This document shows positions 18,218-26,962 of a stretch of DNA of 64,000 nucleotides, in pieces. Under the pieces are notes generated by a model. That model was given only the letters and a program-made list of their open reading frames with translations. It made no database searches and was not told the origin of the DNA. Position numbers and translations under genes: made by a program. Positions within the stretch are counted from its first letter, which is position 1; each line of letters begins with the position of its first letter. The DNA is from an uncultured Bacteroidales bacterium (GTDB lineage Bacteria > Bacteroidota > Bacteroidia > Bacteroidales > FEN-979): the NCBI GenBank assembly GCA_903887775.1, contig CAISRB010000033.1:62001-126000 (forward strand), written 5' to 3'.

Positions 18218-19309
18218 TTGAGTAAACAAAAAACTGTTCTTGTTGGATTAAGCGGGGGAGTAGATTCCTCCGTTGCCGCATACATTTTGAAGCAGGAAGG
18301 GTTTAATGTTATTGGTGTTACGATGGCAATATGGGATGGAAAAAAACTCCCTTTATCCTCAGGGGGGAAGCATGCCTGTTATGGTCCGGATGAGCAGGAA
18401 GAGATCAAAGAAGCCAGGGAAATTGCAGGAATCCTTAACATCCCTTATGAGGTTTTTGATTGCTCTGGAGAATACAAAAAGGAAGTCCTGGATTATTTCA
18501 GGAATGAATATTATGCCGGACGAACGCCGAATCCATGCATACAATGCAATCAGCACATCAAATTCGGTCTGCTTCCTGCAATGGCTGAAAAGCAGGGTTT
18601 TGAGTACGATTATTTTGCAACAGGTCATTATGCCAGGGTTGAACAGAATCCTTCCTCGGGCAGATACATTCTGAAAAAAGGGGTGGATCAGATAAAGGAC
18701 CAAACCTATTTCATATACCGTCTCAAACAGCAGCAGCTTGCCAGGGCAATGCTTCCCGTCGGCATATATACTAAAACGAAAATCAAGGAGATTGCAAAAG
18801 AAGCCGGGCTGCCTGTTTTTGATAAGGAAGAAAGCCAGGATTTCTATAGCGGGAACTACAAGGATCTGCTGGAACATGAGCCTGCTCCCGGTAATTTTAT
18901 ACACACAAGCGGCAAAGTGCTTGGAACTCACCAGGGTATATGGAATTATACGATAGGACAGAGAAAAGGAATGGGTATTGCCTGGTCGGAACCCCTGTAT
19001 GTCATCAGAATTGACAGGGAAACAAATACAGTTATTGTCGGCAGCAGGGAAGAGACTTTCAACACCAGTTTCCTGGTCAGCGACCTGAACTGGATCGCAA
19101 TTGATGGCATAACTTCACCTATGGATGTCAGTATAAAAATTCGCTCGGCCCAGAAGGAAAAAGATGCCCTGATCGAACCTTATGAAGATGGCTTTGTGAA
19201 GGCCACATTCTTTCATCCGAACGATTCGATAACCCCCGGGCAAAGTGCAGTGTTTTATGACGGGGATGTGGTGCTGGGCGGAGGGGTAATTACATCTGTT
19301 AAGGAATGA
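18218..19309 (+). CDS. mnmA: MnmA-family tRNA 2-thiouridylase, atypical active site
   Basis: A 363-residue PP-loop enzyme that adenylates and thiolates U34 of tRNAs. The P-loop SGGVDSS is at 12-18, followed by ATGHYARV and NYTIGQRKG. The start is TTG, with no ATG at the right place. Two differences stand out. The usual NPDxxCN is NPCIQCN here, giving a C107-x2-C110 pair. The second catalytic Cys, normally in SQDICF, is replaced within SQDFYSG by Y210. The CxxC pair recalls Fe-S-dependent MnmA enzymes, but those also need the third Cys. It is a related paralog or uses another sulfur route; family confidence is high, exact reaction less so. Confidence 0.85.
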   Translation: MSKQKTVLVGLSGGVDSSVAAYILKQEGFNVIGVTMAIWDGKKLPLSSGGKHACYGPDEQEEIKEAREIAGILNIPYEVFDCSGEYKKEVLDYFRNEYYAGRTPNPCIQCNQHIKFGLLPAMAEKQGFEYDYFATGHYARVEQNPSSGRYILKKGVDQIKDQTYFIYRLKQQQLARAMLPVGIYTKTKIKEIAKEAGLPVFDKEESQDFYSGNYKDLLEHEPAPGNFIHTSGKVLGTHQGIWNYTIGQRKGMGIAWSEPLYVIRIDRETNTVIVGSREETFNTSFLVSDLNWIAIDGITSPMDVSIKIRSAQKEKDALIEPYEDGFVKATFFHPNDSITPGQSAVFYDGDVVLGGGVITSVKE

Positions 19310-19356
19310 GGAGAATAATTGAATGATCGAATACTCGAATGTTGAATTCCGAATTG

Positions 19357-19477
19357 AACGCAATAACGCTGAACGCAATAACGCAATAACGCTGAACGCA
19401 ATAACGCTGAACGCAATAACGCTGAACGCAATAACGCAATAACGCAAAACGCATTAACGCAAAACGCAATAACGCAA
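19357..19477 (+). repeat. AACGC tandem repeat upstream of the M28 peptidase gene
   Basis: Sixteen consecutive units of AACGC plus a 2-3 base spacer (AAT, TG, AA or ATT), so the period is 7 or 8 bp; many pairs form a 15-bp supra-unit AACGCAATAACGCTG. The array fills the gap between mnmA and the peptidase gene and ends 14 bases before the ATG at 19492. The A-rich strand is the coding strand of the downstream gene. Confidence 0.95.
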
Positions 19478-19491
19478 AAACATTTTACGAT

Positions 19492-21273
19492 ATGATAAAA
19501 CGAGTTCTTATTTATGTAGTGATAATATTTTTTGTTCTGCCGGTTTTCGCCCAGAAAGGTGCAATAACTGCAAAAGACATGAAGGAATATGTTTATTTTC
19601 TTGCTTCTGATTCCCTGAAAGGAAGAAAGCCCGGTACAGCGGAAATGAATGTAGCGGCAAAGTACATCCTCGATCATTTTAAAGCAGCCGGGTTGAAACC
19701 TATGGCTGACAATGGATTCCAGTATTTTGACATTGTGACTGATGTTACTCTGGGGCCGGATAATAAGCTTTCTGTTGATGGTTATGATGCCACCTTCAGG
19801 AAGGAATTCATCCCACTGGCTTTTTCATCGGGCGGGGAAGTGAATGCTTCTGTTGTTTTTGCCGGATATGGTTTCGACCTGGATCTTGACAGCCTGAAAT
19901 GGAACGACTATTCAGGCCTTGACGTGAAAGGCAAATGGGTGATGATCTTCAGGGCGGACCCCGAACTTGATAAAAGTGACAGCAAATTCATCGCGTTCAG
20001 CGATGCCCGAAGCAAGGTGCTTACCGCGAAGGACAAAGGCGCTGCAGGAGTGCTGCTGGTTACTCCCAGGGGCCTCGACAAGGATGATAAATTAATGGCG
20101 GTGGTTGTGGAGAACAATGAGGTTACCAGCGGTATTCCGGTGATAAACATCAGGCATGCAGTTGCTGACCGTATCCTTGCCGCAAAAGGGATTTCAGCAG
20201 ATAGTCTTGAAAACCTGATCACGGCAAAGAAAAAACCAAACAGTTTTGAAACAGGCACCCTTGTCAATGGAGGTGTAGATGTTGCCCAGAAACATGCAAA
20301 GACAGCAAATGTGGTGGGGCTGCTTGAAGGCAGTGATAAAATTTTGAAAGATGAGTATCTCGTGATCGGAGGTCATTATGATCACCTCGGTTTCGGCGGA
20401 CCGAATTCGGGTTCCCGCGTTCCAGATACAAATGCCATTCATAACGGGGCCGATGATAATGCTTCCGGGACTGCCATGGTCATGGAACTCGCAAAAAATC
20501 TGAGCTCACAGAGAGCAAAACTGAAAAGAAGCATCATATTTGTTGCGTTCTCAGGAGAAGAAATGGGATTGCTGGGTTCAAAATATTTTGTTAACAACCC
20601 ACCTGTGGAATTGAAAAAAATCAAGGCGATGTTCAACTTCGATATGGTGGGCCGCTTTGATAAAGAAAAGAATTCAATCTCTGTAAGCGGTACGGGGACA
20701 TCCGCCGAAGGCGATAGCATCCTGAGGGTTTTTGAAAAAGGACTGCCCTTCACCGTGACTCATTCTCCCGATGGTTATGGCCCATCGGATCATGCTTCCT
20801 TCTACTCTTCCAACATACCGGTGTTCTTTTTCACTACAGGTGTTCATATGGACTACCACACTCCTTCTGATGATGCCGGTAAGCTGGATTATAACAAGGA
20901 AAAACAAATCGGGGATTTCAGCTCAAACCTGATTGCCGATATTGACAACCTGAATAAGGATCTCACTTTCAGAGAATCTGGTAAGAAGGAAGCTGCCGGA
21001 AGAAGCGGCCGCCGCCTGAAAGTGACGCTTGGCATTATGCCCGACTTTGCCGGTTCCGAGAAGAAGGGGCTGAGAGTCGATGGAGTTACTAAAGACGGCC
21101 CTGCCAGCAAAGGCGGTATGCTGAAAGGCGACATTATTATTTCAGTTCACGGCATGAAAGTCGAGAATATATATGACTATATGGCCCGGCTAAATAAGTT
21201 AAAGTCAGGTATGACAGTCAACGTGGAAGTACTGAGGAACGGGAAAGTGGAAATATTGATAATACAGCTATAA
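19492..21273 (+). CDS. M28 family zinc peptidase with PA and PDZ domains
   Basis: A 593-residue exported peptidase. The signal peptide is at 1-20. A PA-like insert (about 100-250) precedes the M28 catalytic domain with ligand motifs GGHYDHLG (near 293), NGADDNASG, FSGEEMGLLG, FNFDMVGR and GVHMDYHTPSDD. A C-terminal PDZ domain (about 510-593) has GLRVDGVTKDGPASKGGMLKGD across two strands. It is likely an aminopeptidase of the periplasm or cell surface. Its start is directly preceded by an AACGC repeat array, and a second array follows its stop. Confidence 0.92.
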   Translation: MIKRVLIYVVIIFFVLPVFAQKGAITAKDMKEYVYFLASDSLKGRKPGTAEMNVAAKYILDHFKAAGLKPMADNGFQYFDIVTDVTLGPDNKLSVDGYDATFRKEFIPLAFSSGGEVNASVVFAGYGFDLDLDSLKWNDYSGLDVKGKWVMIFRADPELDKSDSKFIAFSDARSKVLTAKDKGAAGVLLVTPRGLDKDDKLMAVVVENNEVTSGIPVINIRHAVADRILAAKGISADSLENLITAKKKPNSFETGTLVNGGVDVAQKHAKTANVVGLLEGSDKILKDEYLVIGGHYDHLGFGGPNSGSRVPDTNAIHNGADDNASGTAMVMELAKNLSSQRAKLKRSIIFVAFSGEEMGLLGSKYFVNNPPVELKKIKAMFNFDMVGRFDKEKNSISVSGTGTSAEGDSILRVFEKGLPFTVTHSPDGYGPSDHASFYSSNIPVFFFTTGVHMDYHTPSDDAGKLDYNKEKQIGDFSSNLIADIDNLNKDLTFRESGKKEAAGRSGRRLKVTLGIMPDFAGSEKKGLRVDGVTKDGPASKGGMLKGDIIISVHGMKVENIYDYMARLNKLKSGMTVNVEVLRNGKVEILIIQL

Positions 21274-21299
21274 ATCGGGATGGAAAGCGGAATGTAAAG

Positions 21300-21400
21300 A
21301 ACGCCATAACGCAAAACGCTATAACGCCATAACGCAAAACGCCATAACGCAAGACGCCATAACGCCATAACGCCATAACGCAAAACGCCATAACGCAATA
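21300..21400 (+). repeat. AACGC tandem repeat upstream of the GtrA gene
   Basis: About 13 units of AACGC followed by CAT, AA, AAT or TAT (period 7-8 bp), one of them degenerate (GACGCCAT). The array runs right up to the ATG at 21401; the start codon itself lies in a degenerate unit AATGCTAT. The sequence differs in its spacers from the array at 19357 but shares the AACGC core and the sense orientation. Confidence 0.95.
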
Positions 21401-21820
21401 ATGCTATTTAACATAGGTATGGATTACGCACAACTCTTCAACGAGGCCTTTATCCTGAAATTCATCAAATTCTGCATGGTGGGATTTTCAGGCGTTTTCG
21501 TGGATTTCGGCATCACTTTTATCTGTAAGGAATTTCTGAAAATCCAGAAGTATGTATCTAATGCGATGGGGTTTACGATTGCTGCCACGACCAATTATAT
21601 GCTGAACAGGATGTGGACTTTTCACAGCAACAATCCTCAAATAGGGCTTGAATTCACCAGATTTTTCCTCATCGCCCTCATTGGACTGGGGATCAACCTG
21701 CTCATAATCTGGACTATGACGGGAAAGTTCAGGGTGAACTTCTATATTTCGAAGCTGATGGCTACTATCTTGGTTACGATGTGGAATTTCCTGATCAATG
21801 CTTATTTTACTTTTGCCTGA
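21401..21820 (+). CDS. GtrA-family membrane protein
   Basis: A 139-residue protein with four transmembrane helices and the family signature KFCMVGFSGVFVDFGITF, then ATTNYMLNRMWTF. GtrA proteins help move undecaprenyl-linked sugars or otherwise assist cell-surface polysaccharide building. The ATG at 21401 follows the repeat array without a gap; an in-frame ATG at 21419 is an alternative start. The 3' end overlaps the convergent ChaN-like gene by 19 bp. Confidence 0.85.
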   Translation: MLFNIGMDYAQLFNEAFILKFIKFCMVGFSGVFVDFGITFICKEFLKIQKYVSNAMGFTIAATTNYMLNRMWTFHSNNPQIGLEFTRFFLIALIGLGINLLIIWTMTGKFRVNFYISKLMATILVTMWNFLINAYFTFA

Positions 21821-22716
21821 TCAACCGCATAGGTTTTGGTCATGTCGGATGGGATGATAATAATAAAATCAGCTGTTCCCTCATTTGATTTCTCCAGGTC
21901 ATCCAGCTTGTCCTGTTCAACACAGGTAATTGTCAGGATCTTTGGACTGAGATTCCCTTTAAGCAGGTATTGCTGCATCATCCAAACAATGCCTTCATGA
22001 TTTTCACTGTGATATGAACCGTTGAAATGAAGGAAAACAGTACTGTCGGCCAAAAAATTCTTCAGTATAAAAGAAGCCATTGTCGCATCCTTTATTGCCT
22101 GGGCTTTCGCAATATTGGCTCCCATATGAGGAACACCCTTTACGGCTTCGGTAATGTTTTTATAGCAGTTTACTGACGAGTCATATGGAATAGGGAGAGG
22201 AGCTATAAGACCGCGCTCATTGCCCATAATACTATCAAGCCCTTCAAAGCCTTTCAGGTTTACAATGGCGGCGAACCTTCGCGGAATGCTGGTAGCAATA
22301 AATCGTACCTTGTTTTCCCTCGCAAATTCAACCAGGGGGGAATAGTCGGTTTTATAATTCGGCCATAATTTTGCTTCGGCATCAAAATCTTTTTTCCGGA
22401 TGATCTGCCTCGTAACGTACTCATTCAGGAGCAGCTGATTGTCGGTTTCAAACATTTCGGCTCCAAGAACCAGGTTTTTCCCGTTCACCTTGAGCAGATC
22501 TTTGGCAAGCTGGAGTTCCAGCCAGTGGCAGATCGGATTATCATGTATTTCACCGAAAAAGATGATCTCGGACGATCTGGCAGCTTTTATCAAATCGCCA
22601 TAGTCGGCTGATCTGCCTTTTGATGTAAATACTTTATATGCGGGTTTATCGGAACTGAATCCGGAAAAGGAAAAACCGGCTATTATTAAACAGACGACAA
22701 AGAATGATTTTTTCAT
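21802..22716 (-). CDS. ChaN/Tiki-fold (haem-binding uptake-like) protein
   Basis: A 304-residue exported protein with a signal peptide at 1-21. FFGEIHDNPICHWLELQL near residue 55 and the later FNGSYHSENHEGIVWMMQ carry the Glu/His pattern of the ChaN and TraB/Tiki group. ChaN of Campylobacter binds haem, but many members are uncharacterised, so the ligand is uncertain. It starts 15 bp after the stop of the S41 peptidase gene and is the last gene of that run. Confidence 0.75.
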   Translation of the reverse strand: MKKSFFVVCLIIAGFSFSGFSSDKPAYKVFTSKGRSADYGDLIKAARSSEIIFFGEIHDNPICHWLELQLAKDLLKVNGKNLVLGAEMFETDNQLLLNEYVTRQIIRKKDFDAEAKLWPNYKTDYSPLVEFARENKVRFIATSIPRRFAAIVNLKGFEGLDSIMGNERGLIAPLPIPYDSSVNCYKNITEAVKGVPHMGANIAKAQAIKDATMASFILKNFLADSTVFLHFNGSYHSENHEGIVWMMQQYLLKGNLSPKILTITCVEQDKLDDLEKSNEGTADFIIIIPSDMTKTYAVDQAKVK

Positions 22717-22731
22717 AGGAGTTAAATTTGG

Positions 22732-24471
22732 TTACTGACCGTCTTTGGAGTGTAATTCTTCTTCAACCGAACCTGGCAGGCTGTTGTCGGGCTGGGAGAA
22801 CTTCCCGGCCAGTATTCCGGCATATCTGTCGGAATCTTTAAGTACTCCGATAGCCTCGTTAATCAAAGGATCAGTTTTCAGGGAGCCTATGATCTTTCCT
22901 TTCTGGTAATAATATCTGGCCAGAATATCCATTTTGAGAAGTTCGCGGATCTGATCTGAATATTTGTTAAGGTCTTCCTTTTTGTTATTATCCATGCTGG
23001 TTTGCAAAAGATCCAGTCCATCTTTGATTGCACTGAAATATTGTTCTTTTTCTGCTTCCTTCCTCAGTTTTTCAAGTGCAAGTTCACTTCGGGTAGTGTA
23101 CTTAAAGTCTTTGTCCTTCAGGAAGCTGATAAAGTCACTGTATAATGAATCGGTGATCTCAAACTTTTCAGGAGCTGAAATCGTGGAATGAGAATGTTCA
23201 AAAAGTGTTCCGTAATCAAAGATCAGAAATTTGTTATAAAGGGCCAGGGCGATGCTGCTTATCTGGCGTTCACTGCCTTTCACATCCGGGCTTATTCCCC
23301 CTCCGTCATAAACTTTGCGGCTGTGCTTTGTTTTAAACTCCCGGATAAGGGAATCGGGGATCTTATCAAAAGTGCCCTGTTTGTTTTTGTGAGAATAATC
23401 AATAGCCTGAATACATCGTCCGCTTGGAATATAATATTTTGCAACAGTAATCTTCATTTGGGCATTATAGCTGAGGGGAACTACATTCTGCACCAGTCCC
23501 TTTCCAAATGTGCGCTGACCTAAAACGACTCCACGGTCGAGGTCCTGTATGGCTCCGGCCAGGATTTCAGAGGCAGAGGCACTCTGGCTGTCAACAAGGA
23601 CGACTACAGGTATTTCAGGGTCAACTGCTGCGGAAGAAGTATAGTGAATTTGGTTCTTATCAGCTTTTTGTCCTTTTGTTGATACGATCTCCTGGCCCTT
23701 TTCAACGAAGATGTTAGCGATATCAACGGCTTCATTAAGCAATCCGCCTCCGTTGCCCCTGATATCGATAATAAGTCCTTTCAGAGTATTGTTTTCCTTT
23801 AAATTAATAAAAGCCTGGCGGAATTCTTTTGATGCATTTTGTGTGAATCCTGTAAGCTTGATATAAGCAATGCCATCCCGAAGAATCCCTGCATACGGAA
23901 CATTGTCAATTTTAATATTTTCGCGGATAATGTTTTTAACGATGGTATCCGAAGGGCCACTGCGTTCAATCACCAGGCATACCTGGGTGCCCGCCTGGCC
24001 TTTGAGTACGGCACTTACTTCGTCATAGGATTTATTAACCGCGACCTGTCCGTTGATCCGGATGATTTTATCGCCCGCTTTGAGGCCTGACTTCTGGGCC
24101 GGTGATCCTTCATAGGGTTCTGAGATTATAACATATTTCCCCTGCTGGTGGATCAGGGCGCCGATACCGCCATACTGCCCTGTCGTAATAAAACGATAAT
24201 CCTCAACCTGGTTTTCAGGAATGAAATTCGTATATGGGTCAAGTGATTCAAGCATAGCGTCAATCCCGGTCTCGGTGAGCTGGCCCGGGTTGATCAAATC
24301 CACGTAATCAGTGCTTAACTCTTTCATCATGCTGGAATAAATATCCAGGTTTTTCAGAAGTTCAAAACCGATATTCGTATTGGTTCCTTCTGTTGCCGGC
24401 TTATCCTGTGCAATGACAGAAAAACTGATCCCCAGTAAAACAATAAAAATGCAATATTTCAACCTTGTCAT
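22732..24471 (-). CDS. ctp: C-terminal processing peptidase (S41 family)
   Basis: A 579-residue periplasmic protease. The signal peptide (about 1-21) is followed by a helical region, a PDZ domain (about 90-180; YGGIGALIHQQGKYVIISEP, SPAQKSGLKAGDKI) and the S41 core. The catalytic Ser lies in VDSQSASASEILAGA (about 290-305), with the Lys in QRTFGKGLVQ (about 315-324). The C-terminal helical tail (about 450-579) is typical of Bacteroidota members. It is preceded by a GCGAAAR heptamer array, which separates it from yidD. Confidence 0.93.
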   Translation of the reverse strand: MTRLKYCIFIVLLGISFSVIAQDKPATEGTNTNIGFELLKNLDIYSSMMKELSTDYVDLINPGQLTETGIDAMLESLDPYTNFIPENQVEDYRFITTGQYGGIGALIHQQGKYVIISEPYEGSPAQKSGLKAGDKIIRINGQVAVNKSYDEVSAVLKGQAGTQVCLVIERSGPSDTIVKNIIRENIKIDNVPYAGILRDGIAYIKLTGFTQNASKEFRQAFINLKENNTLKGLIIDIRGNGGGLLNEAVDIANIFVEKGQEIVSTKGQKADKNQIHYTSSAAVDPEIPVVVLVDSQSASASEILAGAIQDLDRGVVLGQRTFGKGLVQNVVPLSYNAQMKITVAKYYIPSGRCIQAIDYSHKNKQGTFDKIPDSLIREFKTKHSRKVYDGGGISPDVKGSERQISSIALALYNKFLIFDYGTLFEHSHSTISAPEKFEITDSLYSDFISFLKDKDFKYTTRSELALEKLRKEAEKEQYFSAIKDGLDLLQTSMDNNKKEDLNKYSDQIRELLKMDILARYYYQKGKIIGSLKTDPLINEAIGVLKDSDRYAGILAGKFSQPDNSLPGSVEEELHSKDGQ

Positions 24472-24506
24472 ATCCTGTCTTGTTATTTCGGCTGCACCGA
24501 ACGCCT

Positions 24507-24680
24507 TTCACTTTTCGCCTTTCGCCTTTCGCTTTTCGCTTTTCGCCTTTCGCTTTTCGCTTTTCGCTTTTCGCCTTTCGCTTTTCGCCTTTCGCCTTTC
24601 GCCTTTCGCTTTTCGCTTTTCGCTTTTCGCCTTTCGCTTTTCGCTTTTCGCCTTTCGCTTTTCGCTTTTCGCCTTTCGCT
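24507..24680 (-). repeat. GCGAAAA/GCGAAAG heptamer repeat upstream of ctp
   Basis: About 25 heptamers, GCGAAAA or GCGAAAG on the minus strand, almost without error; only the last is altered (GTGAAAG). The array begins just after the yidD stop (24688) and ends about 36 bases before the ctp ATG. The purine strand is the sense strand of ctp. Because the period is 7, all three frames encode the same basic heptapeptide cycle (such as SERRKAK), which makes a spurious 73-codon frame across the array. Confidence 0.95.
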
Positions 24681-24687
24681 ATCTCCT

Positions 24688-24909
24688 TTATGGAACCGGG
24701 TCAAAACCCTGTCCCCCCCAGGGATGACAACGGCTTAAACGGCGCATCGTCATCCATCCTCCTTTCAATGGTCCGTATTTCCGGATAGCTTCAATGCCAT
24801 ACTCAGAGCAGCTCGGCGTAAAACGGCAGGAAGGCATAAGGTAGGGTGAAATAGCTCCCTGATAAAACCTTATCAGCAGTATGAAAAATTTGCTAAAAAT
24901 CCTTTTCAT
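24688..24909 (-). CDS. yidD: Membrane protein insertion efficiency factor YidD
   Basis: A 73-residue protein with the YidD signature [13 protein letters not shown] and the Cys pattern [15 protein letters not shown], then [23 protein letters not shown]. YidD is a small amphipathic inner-membrane-associated protein that aids membrane protein insertion. Its start overlaps the end of rnpA by 17 bp, the usual neighbour. A heptamer repeat array follows its stop codon. Confidence 0.95.
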   Translation of the reverse strand: MKRIFSKFFILLIRFYQGAISPYLMPSCRFTPSCSEYGIEAIRKYGPLKGGWMTMRRLSRCHPWGGQGFDPVP

Positions 24910-25282
24910 ACTCTTCCTTTAAACGCCGTAAAAGTAAAATTATTTTATCTTGTATTGCCCTATGGGTGAGGATTTCTTTAGAAAGATAAGTAATGCAGAA
25001 GATGAGATCCGGCGGCTTTGATGATCCTCCATCATAAAGAATGGATTTGTTAAGCCGGTATGCTTCCCTGATACGACGCTTTATGGTATTCCGGTCTGTT
25101 GATTTCCGCTGGATTACTTTTGGAACGCTGATCATTACCTGGGGAAAGGGCAGTGTTTGGTTCCGGAACCTGAGCCAGGTGACCTTGAAGGCAGGGACAG
25201 ACAATGCATGTCCGTCGGTAAAAAGCATGCGGACAAGACGGAATTCATGCAGTCGTTCATTTTTGTTAAAAGTAAATGACAT
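24893..25282 (-). CDS. rnpA: Ribonuclease P protein component
   Basis: A 129-residue basic protein that binds RNase P RNA for tRNA 5' processing. The signature [16 protein letters not shown] lies at about 77-92, preceded by the N-terminal helix and [17 protein letters not shown]. Here rnpA is grouped with yidD but not with rpmH or yidC; hemD is upstream instead. Confidence 0.92.
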   Translation of the reverse strand: MSFTFNKNERLHEFRLVRMLFTDGHALSVPAFKVTWLRFRNQTLPFPQVMISVPKVIQRKSTDRNTIKRRIREAYRLNKSILYDGGSSKPPDLIFCITYLSKEILTHRAIQDKIILLLRRLKEEYEKDF

Positions 25283-25337
25283 TTCCTGGATAATTTGCCC
25301 GGTCGTTTGAGAAGGCCGGCATGGCTAGTGTCCGGGT

Positions 25338-26096
25338 CTATTTTTTTCTGACTTCCCTGGCTATAAATTGTTCAATTGCACTTGTGATGGAAGGAGCTTC
25401 TTTTGTCGGAGCTTCAATGTCGAGACGAAGTCCTGCATCTTTGGCCTCTTTGGCAACACTGGGTCCAAGGGCAGCGATCACAGTATGGCCCTGTTTGAAA
25501 TCGGGATAATTTTTGAACAGGGACTTGATCCCTGACGGACTGAAGAATACCAGCATGTCAAACTTTGTAATATCCGTGTCGGACATATCGCGGGCAAGGG
25601 TACGGTATATGATCGCTTTTTTATAAACAACTTTGCTGTCTTCGAGCATTTTGGGTACATCCTGTTTATGAACATCCGAGCAGGGGAGAAGAAATTTTTC
25701 GCTCTTATGCTTTTTTATCAGGTCAACCAGTAACGAGAAATTCTCTTTGCTGTGAAATATCTTTCTTTTCCGGAATTGAACATATTTCTGGAGATAATAA
25801 GCCGTCGATTCCGAGATGCTGAAATATTTCATGGTTTCAGGAACATCAATCCGCATTTCCTTACAAATCCTGAAAAAATGATCAACAGCATTCTTCGAGG
25901 TAAAAATGATGGCAGTATAATCCAGAATGTTAATCCGGTCTTTCCTGAAATCTTTTGCGGGAACTCCTTCGATCTGGATTAACTGTTTAAATGTGAAATT
26001 GACACAGAATTTCCGGGAAATCTCTGCATAGGGAGATTTTTCAAAATCTGAGGGAGCTGGCTGAGAAACAAGGATATTCCTGATCTTCAATTTCAA
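25338..26096 (-). CDS. hemD: Uroporphyrinogen-III synthase family protein
   Basis: A 252-residue two-lobed enzyme that closes and isomerises hydroxymethylbilane in haem synthesis. Recognisable segments are ILVSQPAPSDF at the N-terminus, AIIFTSKNAVDHFF (about 61-74) and MLVFFSPSGIKSLF with TVIAALGPSVAKEAKDAGL near the end. HemD sequences are poorly conserved, but the fold pattern and the neighbouring DUF4271 gene, a common Bacteroidota pairing, support it. Confidence 0.85.
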   Translation of the reverse strand: MKLKIRNILVSQPAPSDFEKSPYAEISRKFCVNFTFKQLIQIEGVPAKDFRKDRINILDYTAIIFTSKNAVDHFFRICKEMRIDVPETMKYFSISESTAYYLQKYVQFRKRKIFHSKENFSLLVDLIKKHKSEKFLLPCSDVHKQDVPKMLEDSKVVYKKAIIYRTLARDMSDTDITKFDMLVFFSPSGIKSLFKNYPDFKQGHTVIAALGPSVAKEAKDAGLRLDIEAPTKEAPSITSAIEQFIAREVRKK

Positions 26097-26125
26097 AAGT
26101 GTATTTAGTCAGACAATCCATGAAA

Positions 26126-26962
26126 TCAAAAGCCCTTGCTGAAGATGTAAAGCCCTTTCAGGATTACCAGCAGGGGCAGGATTTCGAGGCTGCAAAGATA
26201 CACAAATAAAAATAAATAGGAAAACTTCTTCAATGAAATTCCAATAAAAAAACCTCTCATCACCCTAAAAAAGTAGAGTAGCCCAATGATTATCAGTGAA
26301 ATATAAAGAAGAATATTGGATGACAGGAATATGGTCAGAATCATAAAGGGCAGAAGGATCAGACCTGTAATAAATGAAAAAGCAAGGATATTCTGAAGAT
26401 AATCCAATGTCGCAGGCATCGTATGGAAAACACTTCCGACAAAACGTATTGCAGATGTTTTCAGAAGCCAGAAAAGAAAAAGTCCTGCGACACAAATAAT
26501 AAAAATCTCGTAGTCCCGGTACCCGGCAAGTCTTTCCGGGATTAGTTCTTTCAGTAAAAGACTCAGAAGCAAACTGAAGGTGAAAACATAAACAATTGAA
26601 AGCACGAGTGAACTGCGTTCCCTGAAAAGGCTTCCTTCTTTCGTCAGGATGTTAAGAAAGCGTTGGGAAAGAGGTGCATAGAAAATTTGCCTGAGGCGTT
26701 TGTGATGGAAGAAATGAAGCCAGGCAACAAGGATCATACTAAACAGAAAAGAAAGAACGATCCAGTCGGAAGGGTAATGCTGCCGGGCTGAATTCAGGTA
26801 AGTCCCTGCATGAAGCTGGTGTCCTGTGAACAATGAAGTTTCATAATGCTTCGAAGGCCTGGTAATGCTCTGCAGAATAAAGGTTGTATCCGGTGAATAC
26901 GTTGTGAATCTCAATAGCTTAAGTGTTGATCTGGCTTGCAAAATGATTCCAGAGAGGGTCAT
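26126..26962 (-). CDS. DUF4271 membrane protein
   Basis: A 278-residue protein with about seven hydrophobic helices beginning near residue 68 (SDWIVLSFLFSMILVAWLHF), after a soluble N-terminal stretch with TSLFTGHQLHAGTYLNSARQ. The order, an N-terminal tail then a membrane bundle next to hemD, is that of DUF4271 in other Bacteroidota; its function is unknown. The ATG at 26962 lies one base after a C11 tract in the upstream gene and overlaps that gene by 44 bp. A shorter start at an internal TTG is possible, since residues 1-15 are encoded in the overlap. Confidence 0.75.
   Translation of the reverse strand: MTLSGIILQARSTLKLLRFTTYSPDTTFILQSITRPSKHYETSLFTGHQLHAGTYLNSARQHYPSDWIVLSFLFSMILVAWLHFFHHKRLRQIFYAPLSQRFLNILTKEGSLFRERSSLVLSIVYVFTFSLLLSLLLKELIPERLAGYRDYEIFIICVAGLFLFWLLKTSAIRFVGSVFHTMPATLDYLQNILAFSFITGLILLPFMILTIFLSSNILLYISLIIIGLLYFFRVMRGFFIGISLKKFSYLFLFVYLCSLEILPLLVILKGLYIFSKGF

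Noticed and set aside
19357-19477. Possible CRISPR array
   Set aside because: Units are 7-8 bp with no unique spacers, and no cas genes are near.
24483-24704. Minus-strand frame encoding a basic SERRKAK heptad peptide, and opposite-strand frames over the same DNA
   Set aside because: They arise from the 7-bp repeat, which is open in several frames; there is no promoter or conserved sequence outside the repeat.
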